In this document: one piece after another, positions 46,701-58,204 of the stretch | Numbering within the stretch: position 1 is the first letter of the stretch | Layout: every line of letters begins with the position of its first letter | Assembly (NCBI GenBank): GCA_002964805.2 | Contig: PUDQ02000027.1 | Coordinates: forward strand, 1-64,000 | Reading direction: 5' to 3' | Length of the DNA stretch: 64,000 bases | From: Trametes villosa | Lineage: Eukaryota; Basidiomycota; Agaricomycetes; Polyporales; Polyporaceae | Made by a program: the position numbers and the translations under genes | Notes under the pieces: model-generated | Database searches by the model: none | What the model was told of the DNA's origin: nothing | What the model saw: the letters and a program-made list of their open reading frames with translations, nothing else

Positions 46701-49209
46701 GTTGCTAGCTGCTCCTCTCGTACACCACCCGCCGCCGGATCATATTGGTCATCCTGTGGCGGGATAGCGAAGATAGGGCACGCCCTAGTCGATGCAGAGA
46801 CCAGCATCGGTTCGTCTCCTGGAGCTCGCCGGCAACTAGAAAAGCAATGCAGGCGCTGCGCTATGGTCACAGTGTCAGACAGACTGCCTGGAATTGACAG
46901 CGGCCAACAGGAAGGCCACACATCGACTCACTGATTGGTGCGTGGAATAGAACATGCCGTGCTGCATGGACCCGTGGCCGGTGGAAGCGATGTGCGGCAA
47001 GCGTACGGACCGTCGCTGCGTTGTTCTCGCCGGCGGCGTTGCTTGCGACTGGCCCGTCGGGTGGTCGGGTCTATGATGCAGCATGTCAGGATACTGTCAA
47101 CTCAGCGGAAAGAACAGATGACCGCACCTCGTTCCACCTTTCGGATCGTGCGCGGCAGGTACTCTGCAGCCGCTATCTAGAAGCAGCGTGCTCCGAGTTG
47201 TTCATAGCCTCATGGCGCCATGCCGTACCAGTTGGCAACTATCAGGAACGTCTGCAGGCATGCCCTGCCGCGCGCATCCGAGGGAACGGATATTAAATGC
47301 CAATGCGCATGCGAGGTGATTGTGGCACGGCTGGCGTAGTTATGGGAAGCCTGTCAGAGCTCGGTAGGTTCGTGTGCTCGGAACGTTCGAGTACGTACCC
47401 GTGCTGGTCTTGGACACCATCTGGCGGTGAAGATATCCTTGAGCGCCGGGAATCATGGTGAAATAGTACGGGCGGGATACTTCCGGACGCTAGGTAGTAA
47501 GGTTGTTGACCCTACGAGCGGCGAATTGACGTGGTCGTCGTGCCTACGTTGAGATTATTGAAATCCGTCAGTATGAGCAGCGGAGCACCCGATCTTACAG
47601 CGGATATCCTAGCATTTGGCCGAAAACCAGCGGAGCAATCCCGCTGTTGACTACGAGATTGACCTAAACGCATGACCAGAGCCGACACGGAATACGATAC
47701 TCATTCTATGGTCGACGATAATCCATAGCAATTGTGCTGAGCGCCCGTCGGATTTTGGAGAGCGCTACGGGGCAGGTTCCGCGGGGGAAGCGGAACTCTT
47801 CTTTGAGCCGACAAGCCGCACCAACGCAGCCGAGTTGCGGGGCCTGGTAGGAGCACGGCGTTATCCGAATGACCGCTGGTGGGGGAGGTACTCAACAATG
47901 CTGGAGGGGTATCGACTCACTCCGTTTGCGGGGTGACTGACAACTGGAAGGCCTCGCTGCCGGCATGGGTGCTCGGATTTGGTAGGTTGGGACTGAGAGT
48001 CCATTATATCAGAGGTCCGTCATCGAACGAAGTCATGAGGAAGTGAAGCCATGCGGAGAGAGAGAAGGCTTCGCATCGATCGCGAGAGTAGGTGGAGACT
48101 CACCATACTGGGACGGCCCTGCCACCGGACGGTCATCCCTCACGAGGCGCAGTCAGGGACGGCGGCGGGCAAGCTCCCTTAGGGCGCACACAGAAGGTCG
48201 GCCAACCCTCAGCTGCGCGGTCAGCCCTGACCTGCGTGAGCTTCGTGCAAAATGACGCGGCCGCGTGCAAAGGCACGGCAATATGCGCGAGTTGAGGGGG
48301 TATTGCGGGGCAGAGCACTGTGGCCTGTCCTATAGACTCCTCGACATGTGTGTACAGCGCATGCGGATGCGTCCGGAGGGCAAGCAATGCAACTGAGCTT
48401 CCGCGACGGGAGGGTAACAGAGCAGGATCGCCGCACTAACGGCCCTGTGAGCACCCACTATCCTTCAACCATATCACCTCGTATCGGTGACGGATACGAA
48501 TGTATCGCGTGCAGTGTGCACATGGGCTAAACGAAGATATGTTTAGATGCAGATACACTTGCAGCCGGGCGCGTACTTACTGCTGCAGAATCACGGCTGC
48601 CGGCTGAGGATAACTCTACATCCAGCACCGCCGAGTCTATCTCCCCTTCTCGGGGCGCTGCCCGTCCGGGGCGCGCTGATCACTCGATAAGCTCGTTCTG
48701 TATGGCCGAGGACCCCTTCACATTCAACGGTGGAAGTCGAAGCCGTCTGGGACGCTTGAACGGCGAGAACCCGCCCGGCAGGGATAGGAGTTTCCGAAGG
48801 TGGAGCCCGAAAGCCACGGGGTTGCCCTGAAACAGAGAAGTCGTAAGTCTGGCGGCAAGAATCTACCACGGAGGACCGACCTCGTCACCGGAATAGACGT
48901 CTATGACGAGCCCAGGCTGTTCATGTCGCGACACTCAATTGGGCACAAGCGCCGCGTTGTGCGAACTGATCAGCGGTGTCAGGACATGAATGGGCGAGGC
49001 GGTAGCATTGGGGCCGAGAGAGGCGCCTGGCAGATGATAGTACATAGCGGTCGTATGCGGATACAGTAGATGATAGCATGTTATTTGCGGTCACACAGAG
49101 CTGGGAACGACAGGCCACTTAGAGGAACGGTATGCCGGGTATGGTGATATTCTTGCTTTGCCTGAAAGGAGTCGGTCAACAGGAGCCGACATGAGGGCGG
49201 AGAATGTAC
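43729..49209. other. Long region without a supported gene
   Basis: About 5.5 kb. Bases 43.8-46.5 kb are GC-rich with overlapping chance frames (for example 44486-45235 minus and 45134-45802 plus). Bases 46.6-49.2 kb are more balanced in composition, and the frames are short and broken. I see no transposase, reverse transcriptase or conserved domain. One strong G-run cluster lies at 45334-45366. The composition change near 46.6 kb and the broken frames would fit decayed repeat or pseudogene DNA, but I cannot identify a parent sequence. Confidence 0.4.
45334..45366 (+). other. Potential G-quadruplex sequence
   Basis: Five tracts of four or five G (45334-45337, 45340-45344, 45349-45352, 45356-45360, 45362-45366) are separated by loops of 1-4 bases. 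That is more than enough for a four-tract quadruplex on the plus strand. No gene is assigned here, so any role is unknown. Confidence 0.6.
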
Positions 49210-50085
49210 TTACAGCTCGCGCACTAAGGAATCGGCGGACATGTGAGCAGACATTCGGGATGCAAAAGGCTTAGCACGTACCACGTAGAACAAAGTTGAC
49301 GAGGACTGCGCAGAACAAGAAGGCACTGATGAGGACAGGGCCGATGATTTGGTCTAAAACGGTCTGTTAGTTCATAGCGCACTCAGAGTTCAGACAGGTA
49401 CCGTGATAGCGCACCGAAATGTCCAGGATCACGGCGACGAATCATAGTGATTCTGTGCTGGTATACTGCATATCCATACACCTACAGTGCACATGACGTC
49501 ACTAGATGTAAACGCGGGCGCACTGTACGCATAAGAACGTACAAGAACAGCGACACTAAGTGCCGCGTACGCATACGCGAGGTTGCGAGCGATATTGTCT
49601 TTCGACGCATTAAACAATGCGAGTGCGAGCGTTCCTATAAGCACCGAGGTCTGGAGGTACGCGATCCATGCTGTATTTTGGTAGCGGTCAGACGAGCAGT
49701 CTACAGCATATAAATCTCATGCTAACGTACTTCTTTCGTTCGCGAACCAGACCTTGCCCTCAACTTTCACAGGGGTCGCGATCTTCTTCGGAACGCGGAC
49801 CTGGGGAGGCACAGAGTTGATCGCATGATAGTCCCGGACGGTGGGCATCTGCCCGTGTTCATCCTGTTCGGCGTCAGGGATGTTGTCTACGCGCGTATAG
49901 CGCGGGCGGATGCGAAAAGTCTTCTTGGGCAGCGAGGCGAGCGCAGAGGGGGAGAAGGGCGAGAGCACGTCGGACATGGCGTACCACGACCGGCGGAGGA
50001 GCGAGTTGTGGCGGCTGTCGTCCTCGCTGTGCTCGCCATTGTGCAGAGTCGCCGTCGCGGCAGCTGGCGTCGTCGTGCTGGCCAT
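49210..50085 (-). CDS. VTC1-like vacuolar transporter chaperone subunit (DUF202), 211 aa
   Basis: Five exons on the minus strand, 50085-49731, 49670-49543, 49481-49415, 49353-49282 and 49223-49210, give 211 residues. It resembles Vtc1/Nrf1, the small membrane subunit of the VTC complex that makes polyphosphate and moves it into the vacuole. KVEGKVWFANERTWIAYLQT followed by three hydrophobic segments (SVLIGTLALALF, YAALSVAVLVYGYAVY, IIGPVLISAFLFCAVLVNFV) is the DUF202 pattern. RITMIRRRDPGHFDQIIGPV gives the basic loop between the second and third helices. The 14-bp last exon (VREL, then stop) completes the tail. The first roughly 105 residues are extra compared with the approximately 130-residue yeast protein and are Ser/Thr/Ala-rich, probably a cytosolic extension. 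It diverges from the Hsp40 gene across 374 bp. Confidence 0.85.
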
Positions 50086-50273
50086 GGTGGGTGGTGAGCA
50101 AAGGGCAGAGGAGTGCAGGCCTCCGTGCGCGAACTTGCCGGCGTACCTACAGTAGAAGCGACGCACGTGCATGGGGTCGAGACCCCAGTGGTCGGCGGGT
50201 GCAGCGGTCCGACGCCCCGAATCGCCGCTTGAAGCGGACTGATGGGCCGCGACGTCACTGTGGCGGAGGGCCA

Positions 50274-50325
50274 TTCTAGGACGTTCTGGCAAGGTTCTGG
50301 TAACACACCCTCCGGTTCTCGAAAC
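50274..50325 (+). promoter_or_regulatory. Heat-shock-element-like array between VTC1-like and Hsp40 genes
   Basis: Four TTC cores occur at 50274, 50284, 50295 and 50316, each followed by TNG. The last, gTTCtcGAAac, is a perfect TTCnnGAA pair, and the first two are spaced 10 bp apart as in heat-shock elements built from 5-bp units. The array lies about 135-186 bp upstream of the Hsp40 start. Binding by heat-shock factor is inferred; the units between the cores (GGA, GCA) are imperfect. Confidence 0.45.
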
Positions 50326-50346
50326 GAGCAGATGCGGGCGCACACA

Positions 50347-50352
50347 ATATAA
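50347..50352 (+). promoter_or_regulatory. TATA-like element of the Hsp40 gene
   Basis: ATATAA lies 108 bp upstream of the start codon and just downstream of the heat-shock-like array. It is followed by a C/T-rich leader. Confidence 0.5.
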
Positions 50353-50459
50353 CCAAAGGTCTGCTCCCGCTCGCGCCCTTTCCCCGACATACACCTCACA
50401 CTCACGTCTCTTTCGTTGCTTCCATCTTTTCACCCCATTTTTACCCGCACACCTTTACG

Positions 50460-51776
50460 ATGGGTTCCGACTACTACAAGCTCCTCGGTGTCTCGAAGGA
50501 CGCCAGCGAAGATGACATTAAGAAGGCGTACAAGAAGATGGTGAGTGCTGCGACCTCGTGTATGGTGGCAAATGAAACTGACGAGGATCCTCGCAGGCCC
50601 TGAAGTGGCATCCAGACCGTAACGCCGGCTCAGAAGATGCCTCCAAGAAGTTCAAGGAGGTATGTTCAGACCGCCCCTATGACTCGTGTGACACATGCTG
50701 ACCCCAGGCTACGCAGATCTCCGAGGCATTTGAAGTCCTCAGTGATAAGCAGAAACGAGCCATCTACGACCAGTTCGGCGAGGAGGGTTTGAAGGGCGGC
50801 GGCGCACCACCACAAGGTGCGGGAGGCCCCGGAGGCGGTTTCTCAAGCTTCGGTGGTTTCCCCGGCGCCCAGACATTCTCCTTCTCCACTGGCCCAGGAG
50901 GCGGCTTCAGCTCCGGAGGTCGGGGAGGCTTCTCACCAACAGACCCCAACAAGATCTTCGAGTGAGTATGACCTGAAGACCAGTGAGCTCGTAATATGTG
51001 TTAACAACCCTTGCAGACAGATCTTCGGTATGGGAGGACTCGGCGGTATGGGCGGCATGCCGGGCATGGGCGGGTTCGGCGGTGGCGGCTCCCGGAGTCG
51101 AATGGGCAGCATGTTCACCCCCGACGACGATGACGACGACATGTCTGGCTTCTCCTTCAGCGGCGGCATGCCAGGCGGGATGCCCCGCGGCGGCCGCGCC
51201 TCGCCCCGCCAATCCCGCGCCTCCGCCTCATCACAACCCTCCGAAATCACGCGGCCGCTCAAGGTCTCGCTCGAGGACCTCTACTCCGGCGCGACGAAGC
51301 ACCTCAAGGTCGGCCGCCGGCTGCTCAACGGCGGCACGGAGGAGAAGGTGCTCGAGATCCAGATCTCGCCGGGCTGGAAGAGCGGGACGAAGATCCGCTT
51401 CCCGCGCGCGGGCAACGAGCAGCCGAACGGCGAGGCGCAGGACCTCGTGTTCGTCGTCGAGGAGAAGCCGCACGAGCGGTTCGCGCGCGAGGGCAACGAC
51501 CTCGTCGCGCGCGTCAAGATCCCGCTCGTCGACGCGCTCACCGGCTCGGGCGGCAAGCAGGTCGTCGAGCACCTCGACGGGCGGAAGATCCAGGTGCCGG
51601 TGCCGTTTGGGATCGTTAAGCCCGGGCAGGAGACGAAGCTCCCGGACGAAGGCATGCCGATCCGCAAGGAGGGCAGCGTGAAGAAGAAGGGCGACCTGAT
51701 CGTCAAGTGGGACGTGGTCTTCCCCGAGCGGCTGACACCTGCGCAGAAGGAGGGCATCCGGAAGGCGTTGGCATGA
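50460..51776 (+). CDS. Class B Hsp40 co-chaperone (SIS1/DNAJB1-like), 385 aa
   Basis: Co-chaperone that stimulates the Hsp70 ATPase and delivers unfolded clients in the cytosol. Exons 50460-50540, 50597-50659, 50708-50961 and 51017-51776 give 385 residues. The J domain is residues 1-70, with [19 protein letters not shown] and the HPD tripeptide in [10 protein letters not shown] Gly/Phe-rich region follows (about 80-140), then a Gly/Met-rich segment ([17 protein letters not shown]). The C-terminal peptide-binding domains span about 205-385 ([20 protein letters not shown], then [13 protein letters not shown], ending [11 protein letters not shown]). There is no zinc-finger CxxCxGxG, which makes it class B (type II). 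The length and the Gly/Met segment match SIS1 and fission yeast Psi1. An upstream array of heat-shock-like elements fits stress induction. Confidence 0.94.
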
Positions 51777-52411
51777 ACGGACTTGATGGACATCCTCGCA
51801 TACATGTATCACTTTCATCAAACATAATGTTGTATATTAGCTTAGAATTATACCCTTCCGCTCCTTTGGATCGTGAACGGATTACTAAATAGCACGTGTG
51901 TCGTTTCAGATGGGTCCGGTCGTGGTACATGCTAGAGGTCTCGTATAGCGTATCTACCACCTGTACTCACCATCGAAGCTTTCTATTTTTCCAATTCCTC
52001 GTGGTGGACCGATGCGGCGGCATGTCTCAGAAAGTCATTCTGGACTCTGGAGGAAGTGCAAAATGAAGTCGCCAGAAATTCCAGCAATGAATTTGATGCA
52101 AATTCAGATGTTCTGTTTGCATGGTAGCATGCTCATGCGGCGAGTGCCCAGCATAGAAGCGACTAGAACGGCGCTCGATGCTTGTGGCGCAGCTGGATGA
52201 GTGCTGTTGGGGCCAATAGCCTCTGATCCTAACAAGTGCAAACGGCGCGTGTGGCGGTCTGGATCTGCGCTTGGGCTTGGGCATGGAGCTGCCGGCTGAT
52301 TGCTCCAGGCTCCATAGGCACACCCTCTCTTCTGACGACCTCTCACGACATCTCTTGTACATGTACTCTGCTTGACTTATTCTGCATGCACCATCCCGTC
52401 TGAACCCTACT
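51777..52411. other. Intergenic between Hsp40 and Kelch genes
   Basis: This holds the 3' flank of the Hsp40 gene (A/T-rich, tgttgtatattagctta near 51830) and the promoter of the Kelch gene. Small frames on either strand have no support. No clear TATA box was found for the Kelch gene. Confidence 0.4.
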
Positions 52412-55400
52412 ATGCATAACCTATACGAGCTCGCGCTTGCCGCGCTCTTCGTCCTATCGCGGGTGGAGCACTGTCTCTCGGCGGAGCCGTACACCGCGGT
52501 CCCAAGGTGTGTGGTTATGAACGATTGACTTCATGGGCGTTGATTTGACGTACTCTATCCTCTGCGAAGGTGGGGCCAGGCCGCTGCGCTGGTCAACGAT
52601 GCCCTCTTCGTTCATGGAGGCCGGACAGACCAATACAACGCGTTAGGCTACAGCTCGGCCCCGGTCACCAACGACATCCTCCTCCTCCCGCTGAACGCGA
52701 CATTCAGCCTCTCCTCACCGCCATGGCAGTACCTCGCCGGCTGCTCCAACTGCTCGTCGTCGCAGGGCCCAGCCGTAGCCTGGCACACCCTCTCCGCGTT
52801 TAACACAACCAACCTCCTTCTCTTCGGCGGAGACGCTGGGCCGAACGGCCCTATCGCAGATCCCGAAGAGGCCGACTCCGCTGCGCTCCTCAACGTCGCA
52901 GACCATGCGTCTCCTTCATGGGAGTTTGAAACCCGCTCGTGGGCGAACGAACCCCTCCGCCGAATCTACCACTCCGCATCCTCGACTGGTGGAAAGATAT
53001 GGCTGATCGGAGGCGAGAAATCCGACGGTTCTGGGGGCGCGTTCTCGGACCACTATGTCTACGACCCAGCAGGCCCGTCCTTCAGCCAGTTGCCATCCAC
53101 GAACGGCCCTCCGGATATTTTTGGGCATACCTCGATCGTTCTCTCCGACCGGCGGCTCCTCGTGTTCGGCGGTTACTCGCCGTCCCAAAGTGCACTTCTC
53201 CCGTTCTCTACCGTGTGGTCTCTGGATACTACGCAGTCGACGCTCACCTGGTCTACGCTCTCGATATCCACCACTACCCTCCCATCTCCTCGGCGCGGCT
53301 TTGCTGCGGTCCTTCTCGATGACGGCAAGATTCTCATCCAAGGAGGTGCCGACGCAGATATGCAGAACGTGTTCAGCGACGGCTGGGTGCTCGACACGAC
53401 GCAGACCCCCATGGTCTGGAGTGCCGTCGACGCGCTCTCGCAGGTAGGCCCGCGGCGCGACCATTTTGCCGTCGCTTTAGGTTCGGAGGTACTCTTCGGC
53501 CTCGGTGCGTATAACCTTGCGCGACTTCCATTGCCTCGCACATATCTGACGTCGCCCGGGTCCCGCAGGGTACGCTCAATCCGCGCCTGTCAACGCGAGC
53601 TTGCTTCTGTTTGATGCATCGAAGGGCGTGTTCGTCGACACCTACACGCCTCCGGCAGCCGTCACGAGCCCGACGTCGAACACGATCCCCGGCCCCACCG
53701 CAACGAGCTCCGGCTCCGGCTCTGGCTCTGGCTCTGGCCAGTCGCCCTCAGGCACGGGTGGAGATCCTACAGGAACACGGGGTGGATCGTCCCCTTCGTC
53801 CACCGGGCTGCCTGGCAGCGGTGGGAATGGAGGAGGAAACTCTGGCGGCGACGGCGGAGATGGCACGACCCCGGGTACAGACCCTGCGGGCGCATCGAGC
53901 AAGTCGCATGCCACTGCTGTCGCGCTCGGCGTCGTCCTGGGCGTCTTGGGCCTCGTTGCGGGCGGGGCTGCCGCTTATTACCTGAGCACCAGACGGCGTG
54001 CCTCGAACGAACGCTTCCACCTCCTCGGCCCCTCCGATGACGACGACAGCCCGCACCTGGGCCCCATCATCCCTGTCGCCGGCGCTGCTGCCACCGAGAC
54101 GCGACGGCCCGTCGTGCAGACTGTCCGCGAGAAGATTGGGGGATGGATCCCAGGGCGCGCTGCTCATCATCCGCAACGTCGCGACATGTTGGCGGAGGAA
54201 GACACGAGGATGTACGATGAGCCGGGATGGTACCATGTCCAGAGGGACGGGAGTATCGGGTCGTGGAGCACTGCGCGTGGTCGGCCGACGCTGGGAGACG
54301 TCGTTCAAGGATCGCTGACATCTCTCAGGAACGTTGGCGGTGCAATGCTCGCCTACGCTGCCGGTACTCGTAACTCAAGGAAGGAGGCCAGCGGCGCCTC
54401 GACCGCTACCTACTGGGAGAAGGACTCGGCGTACGAACCGTACTCGGACAAGGCTGCCCTTGTGGGTCTTACCGGTCTTCCGCAGGCCGCCGCGAGACCG
54501 AAGGGTGGTGGCCGGAAGGCCTCGTACACCTCACAATGGTCATACTACGAGGACCCCTTTGCCGAGTATGATGTTGACTCGTTCAAGCTACCCGGCGACG
54601 ACGAGTACGACTCCGATCCCGTCGAGTTCGGACAGCCACCATCTCTCGAGGACCCCCCTCCGCGCTCAATGTATGCCCGCGTGTACCCAGCCACTCACGA
54701 CGTGTCGCGTCTGTCTCCGCTCTCGGAGAAGCCATCCCTGCTCACCGTTTCGGATCCTACGACAAGTTCGGACTCTTCGCACGCAAACTCATCGCCGCTA
54801 CACACGAGCTCCTCTGGCGACCACGCCCGCAGCCCTGGCGATACGCCCCACTCACCCCGGCGCCCCTCCTCTATCATCGATGCCAATCCGCCTATCATGA
54901 CCTCTATGCGGCGCTCCGACAGCTGGTGGTCCAAATTCGCCAAAACGCCACTGCTGGACCGCCTCTCCACGGACAGCTCGCGCAGCACACAGCGCCCGCT
55001 GGACTTCCGGGACCCGAACCCGCCCCCGCGCTCGCTCGTGCCGATCAAGGAGTCCTCGAACTCGCTCTCGCCCGAGGAGCCGCCCTCGCGGCGCGGGAGC
55101 CGGCACGACGAGCTCTACGCGAGCGCGCACCACGGGCGGTCCGCGTCGTCCCTGCAGACATCGCGCACCGCGGACTCGGCGGTGATCGAGCGCATGGGGC
55201 GCACGATGGACATCGTCCAGAACGGCACGCTCTCCTCGCACGCGAGCACCGCGAGCACGGATAGCGGTGCGACTGCGCACCGGCTGTCCCCGTCGTCCAC
55301 GGGCGAGCACGAAGTGGGCGCGCCGCTGGTGGTGGAGGTGCCTGCGCGCGGTGATCAGGACGCGCCCGGGCTGGATCTGGTGCAATCGCCAACGGGCATG

Positions 55401-55652
55401 TCCCTCGCCCAGGCCGCCGGGTCGCCTGCGATGCGCGACGAGGCGCGGCGACCGAGCCCCCCTCGCCGGCTGACGCCGGGCTCGAGTGTGGCTGCGCGCG
55501 TGGCCGCGCTCGAGCAGCAGGCGTCCCCGACCCTCCCTCCCCCGCCGCCCAGTCGCCCGAGGAAGTCGCGGAGCAGTGTCTATGGCCTTGCGCCGAAGCC
55601 GTCGCTCTTCGTCGCGAATCCAGACCGACGTAATGGGAGCGGCGACTCATGA
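52412..55652 (+). CDS. Kelch-repeat single-pass membrane protein, 1,037 aa
   Basis: Exons 52412-52506, 52570-53504 and 53569-55652 give 1,037 residues. The N-terminus (MHNLYELALAALFVLSRVEH) is a signal peptide. Residues about 30-370 form a Kelch-type beta-propeller: repeated blade motifs end in GG (FVHGGRTD, LLFGGDAG, WLIGGEKS, LVFGGYSP, LIQGGADAD). A Gly/Ser/Thr/Pro-rich stalk (about 380-450, with GS repeats) resembles a glycosylated spacer. VALGVVLGVLGLVAGGAAAYYL at about 460-481 (18 apolar residues in its core) is a transmembrane helix followed by basic residues (STRRRASNE), which puts the roughly 550-residue, Ser/Pro-rich tail in the cytosol. The tail has a possible SH3-like ligand near the end (LPPPPPSRPRKSRSS). 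This suggests a cell-surface or secretory-pathway receptor or scaffold. Its ligand is unknown, and I know of no close named homologue. Confidence 0.83.
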
Positions 55653-57627
55653 CTTCCCGCAGGGTCTTGGGCCCATTCATAGGCCGTCGCAGGTCACTCA
55701 TGCCGCCTTTCCCCGCTTACCCCGCATGCACCATCCCGTTGTCCCCCACTCCATATCCCCCCATATCCAACGGCTACCCCCGCTGCACTGTGCCCTCCGT
55801 GACTCATTGCACCCGCTTACTGATTAGATCCCGTTGCTGACTATCTTTATGCGTTGGACGATTCTCCCGCTGCGTATCTGTAATCCTTGCGCCTTTGGCC
55901 CGACTTTGTCAGCCCCGCCGCCCGGCGTTCACGACTCCTCATGACCCCCGCCCTACCGGCGAGTTTTTGTGGACCTTCTTTGTGTGTTGTACTCACGCGC
56001 CGCTCCTCGCGGTGCTTCACGACTTCTTACGATTACGATATTTTCCAACCTCTTCCTCGACGCCATCCATCTGATGCTGTATTCCTTTGTCCCCCGCTTG
56101 CTGTCTTCATAGTGGCGGTCGCCGCGTGCCGACGCGCGCCCACCGTCGTGCGTCGGGACCCGCCCGACCGGGCCAGGATTGTGCTAGACGGACTCTTTGT
56201 GTATTACCCGCGCCTGTCTCGGACAAAACACTGCTTAAGTGCGAAGCCGTCCTCGAGGCGTGCGCCGTGCGTTCCGCCTTGCACGCTGAGCTTACGCGAC
56301 GGGTGCTCTGCTCGCCTGACCCCGGGCAGCAAATGCTCATGGTGCGTGCGCGGCAGGCCTTCCCCGCACCCCGCTCGGCGTGCACCAAACGGCTGAATGG
56401 GCTGCTGCGAGGCGGGCATCCCGTGCCTACGGAGTACGGTGTTTGGAGAGCTCGCAGACGCCGTATGTCGCCGATTGGATCGAGGACCGCCCAGATTAGC
56501 TACACATAGACTCGGAGTCGCGAGCTCGGTCGGGGTCGGCGGCAACGCGCCGGCGCCTGTTGCAAATTGACGGTGCCCGGGGTCTTTCTGAGATAATTAA
56601 AAATTTGCGCGATGGGTGCAAATTTGCGTCCGCGGGGCAGCAGAAAGCAAAATGAAAGGAGATTAGAGTGGGCACGCGTCGCGTCAGCCGGCGAGAAGCG
56701 CGGGGGCGTGGTGGATCGCGTTCCTCCCGACCGGCTGGGTGGAGGACTCGGTCGGTCGGTCGGCGCACGCGGGGCTCGGCGTGCGCGGTGCGTCACCGTT
56801 ACAGTGCACAATGGAGTCGGCGGCGGTGCTCGCCGCGTCGCGTTGCGCGCGGTATCTATGGCGATGTTCGCCCCTCTGCACGCTCGGTTGGGGTGCGCAG
56901 GCTAGCGTTGTTCTATCCTTGGCCGGGGGCGAGTGCAGGGCCGTGCCGCGCCCTTGCCTGGAAATGTCGGTCGGCTGGGGCATGCTTGTTGCGGCGAGGC
57001 TGGCGACGGAGGCTGGCTGCCATGGCCGACGGGGTTCACTCCACGCAAACCGGAGCGCCTGGGAAGGGCGCAGCAGGAAAAGGTGTTTCAGACGCCAGGG
57101 AGAGCCGCCCATCAGTGCCACCGAGCGTAAGGGGCAGCCGGGCGGCTACGGAGATGGATCCGTGTGTTCTGATTCTGCGGAGAACGCCCCGAGTGCAGCC
57201 TGGCCGGCGCGCACGCTCCTGATCAGCACCATGCCGCCAGGCCGCGGCTGCGTGGGCTGCTGCTCTGACCGCATTTGCTTCCGGGGCCATCTGCGATCCC
57301 CCTTCGCCGTCGTCTGCGCCTGAAACGCGCACCGATGCGGGCTTCGCTGAATGCAGATATCTGGATAAGACCGGCTCTTCCTCCCCCGGGTCCGTCCCTG
57401 GCCTTGACGCCGGCTGCTGCACATACACGGCAACCAGCCAGGCAGTTGACATGAGAAGCAGCGAAGCCGCACCCGGCCCTCGACCGCCCCCAGCCCGCAT
57501 GACCGCCCACCGTCAATGCGCCAAGGTTCGCCCCTGAGCTCGGCAGGGAATGTGGACGAGAGACATACACTGCTGGTGGTATACATTCCGCACGGACTTC
57601 TGCTGCTGTTACTCTTACACGCACCGC
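55653..57627. other. Intergenic without a supported gene
   Basis: This lies between the converging Kelch and acyl-CoA-binding protein genes. A small inverted motif, gcaaatttgc, occurs around 56619-56628 (with aaatttgcg also just upstream). Frames on both strands (for example 56087-56509 plus and 57146-57772 minus) overlap one another and part of the ACBP gene, and none has a domain. Confidence 0.4.
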
Positions 57628-58204
57628 CTATGCGGCCTCGATTTCCGCGACGTACTTCTTGGATTCCTCCGAGTCCGCCCGCTTCAGGATCTATTTCCGA
57701 GGGGACAGCAGGTGAGGCGCGCAGGTCGCGTCGGCGGAGGCAGGACAGACTCACCTCGAGAAGCTTCTCCACGTACTTCGTCTGGGCCTCCTCCTTCGAG
57801 GTGCCCTCGACGCTCTTCCACGCGTCCCTGTGCGAGGGTAAAGAGGCCGCCGGTCAGCGAATGCGGAAAGGGCGGGACATGAGAAGCGTCATACCACTTG
57901 GCCTTGCCCACGAAGTCAAGCATGCCGGGGCGAGAGGTGTTCACATCGCCGACGGTCGCTGCAAATACACGATCCACTTAATACCGACGCCGGATGATAT
58001 GCTTTGACAGATGATAGGCACGCACCCTGCTTGTAGTACTGGTAGAACTGTAGCGGTAATAGGCAGCTGTCAGCGGCACGCCCTGGCAAGGTTCTATCGC
58101 GTGTAGGGACGCACGTAGAGCTGCTCCTCCTGGGTGGGCTTGATAGGGCCGTCCTTGGGGAGGCTCTGGACGATGGAGACGGCCTTCTCGAACTTGGCAG
58201 ACAT
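57628..58204 (-). CDS. ACB1: Acyl-CoA-binding protein, 103 aa
   Basis: Small cytosolic carrier that binds long-chain acyl-CoA esters and delivers them to membrane and lipid enzymes. Five exons on the minus strand, 58204-58115, 58047-58026, 57958-57895, 57827-57755 and 57690-57628, give 103 residues. [20 protein letters not shown] opens the first helix. [20 protein letters not shown] then [20 protein letters not shown] is the family signature, including the tyrosine, lysine and tryptophan residues that contact the ligand. [20 protein letters not shown] closes the four-helix bundle. The length is slightly above the usual 86-92 residues because of a longer C-terminus. The 22-bp second exon is needed to keep the signature continuous. 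It acts on the product of the fatty acid synthase encoded about 22 kb away. Confidence 0.94.

Noticed and set aside
52160..52230. Possible tRNA-like segment between the Hsp40 and Kelch genes
   Set aside because: I could not build a cloverleaf or find an internal B-box matching GGTTCRANNCC, so it is not called.
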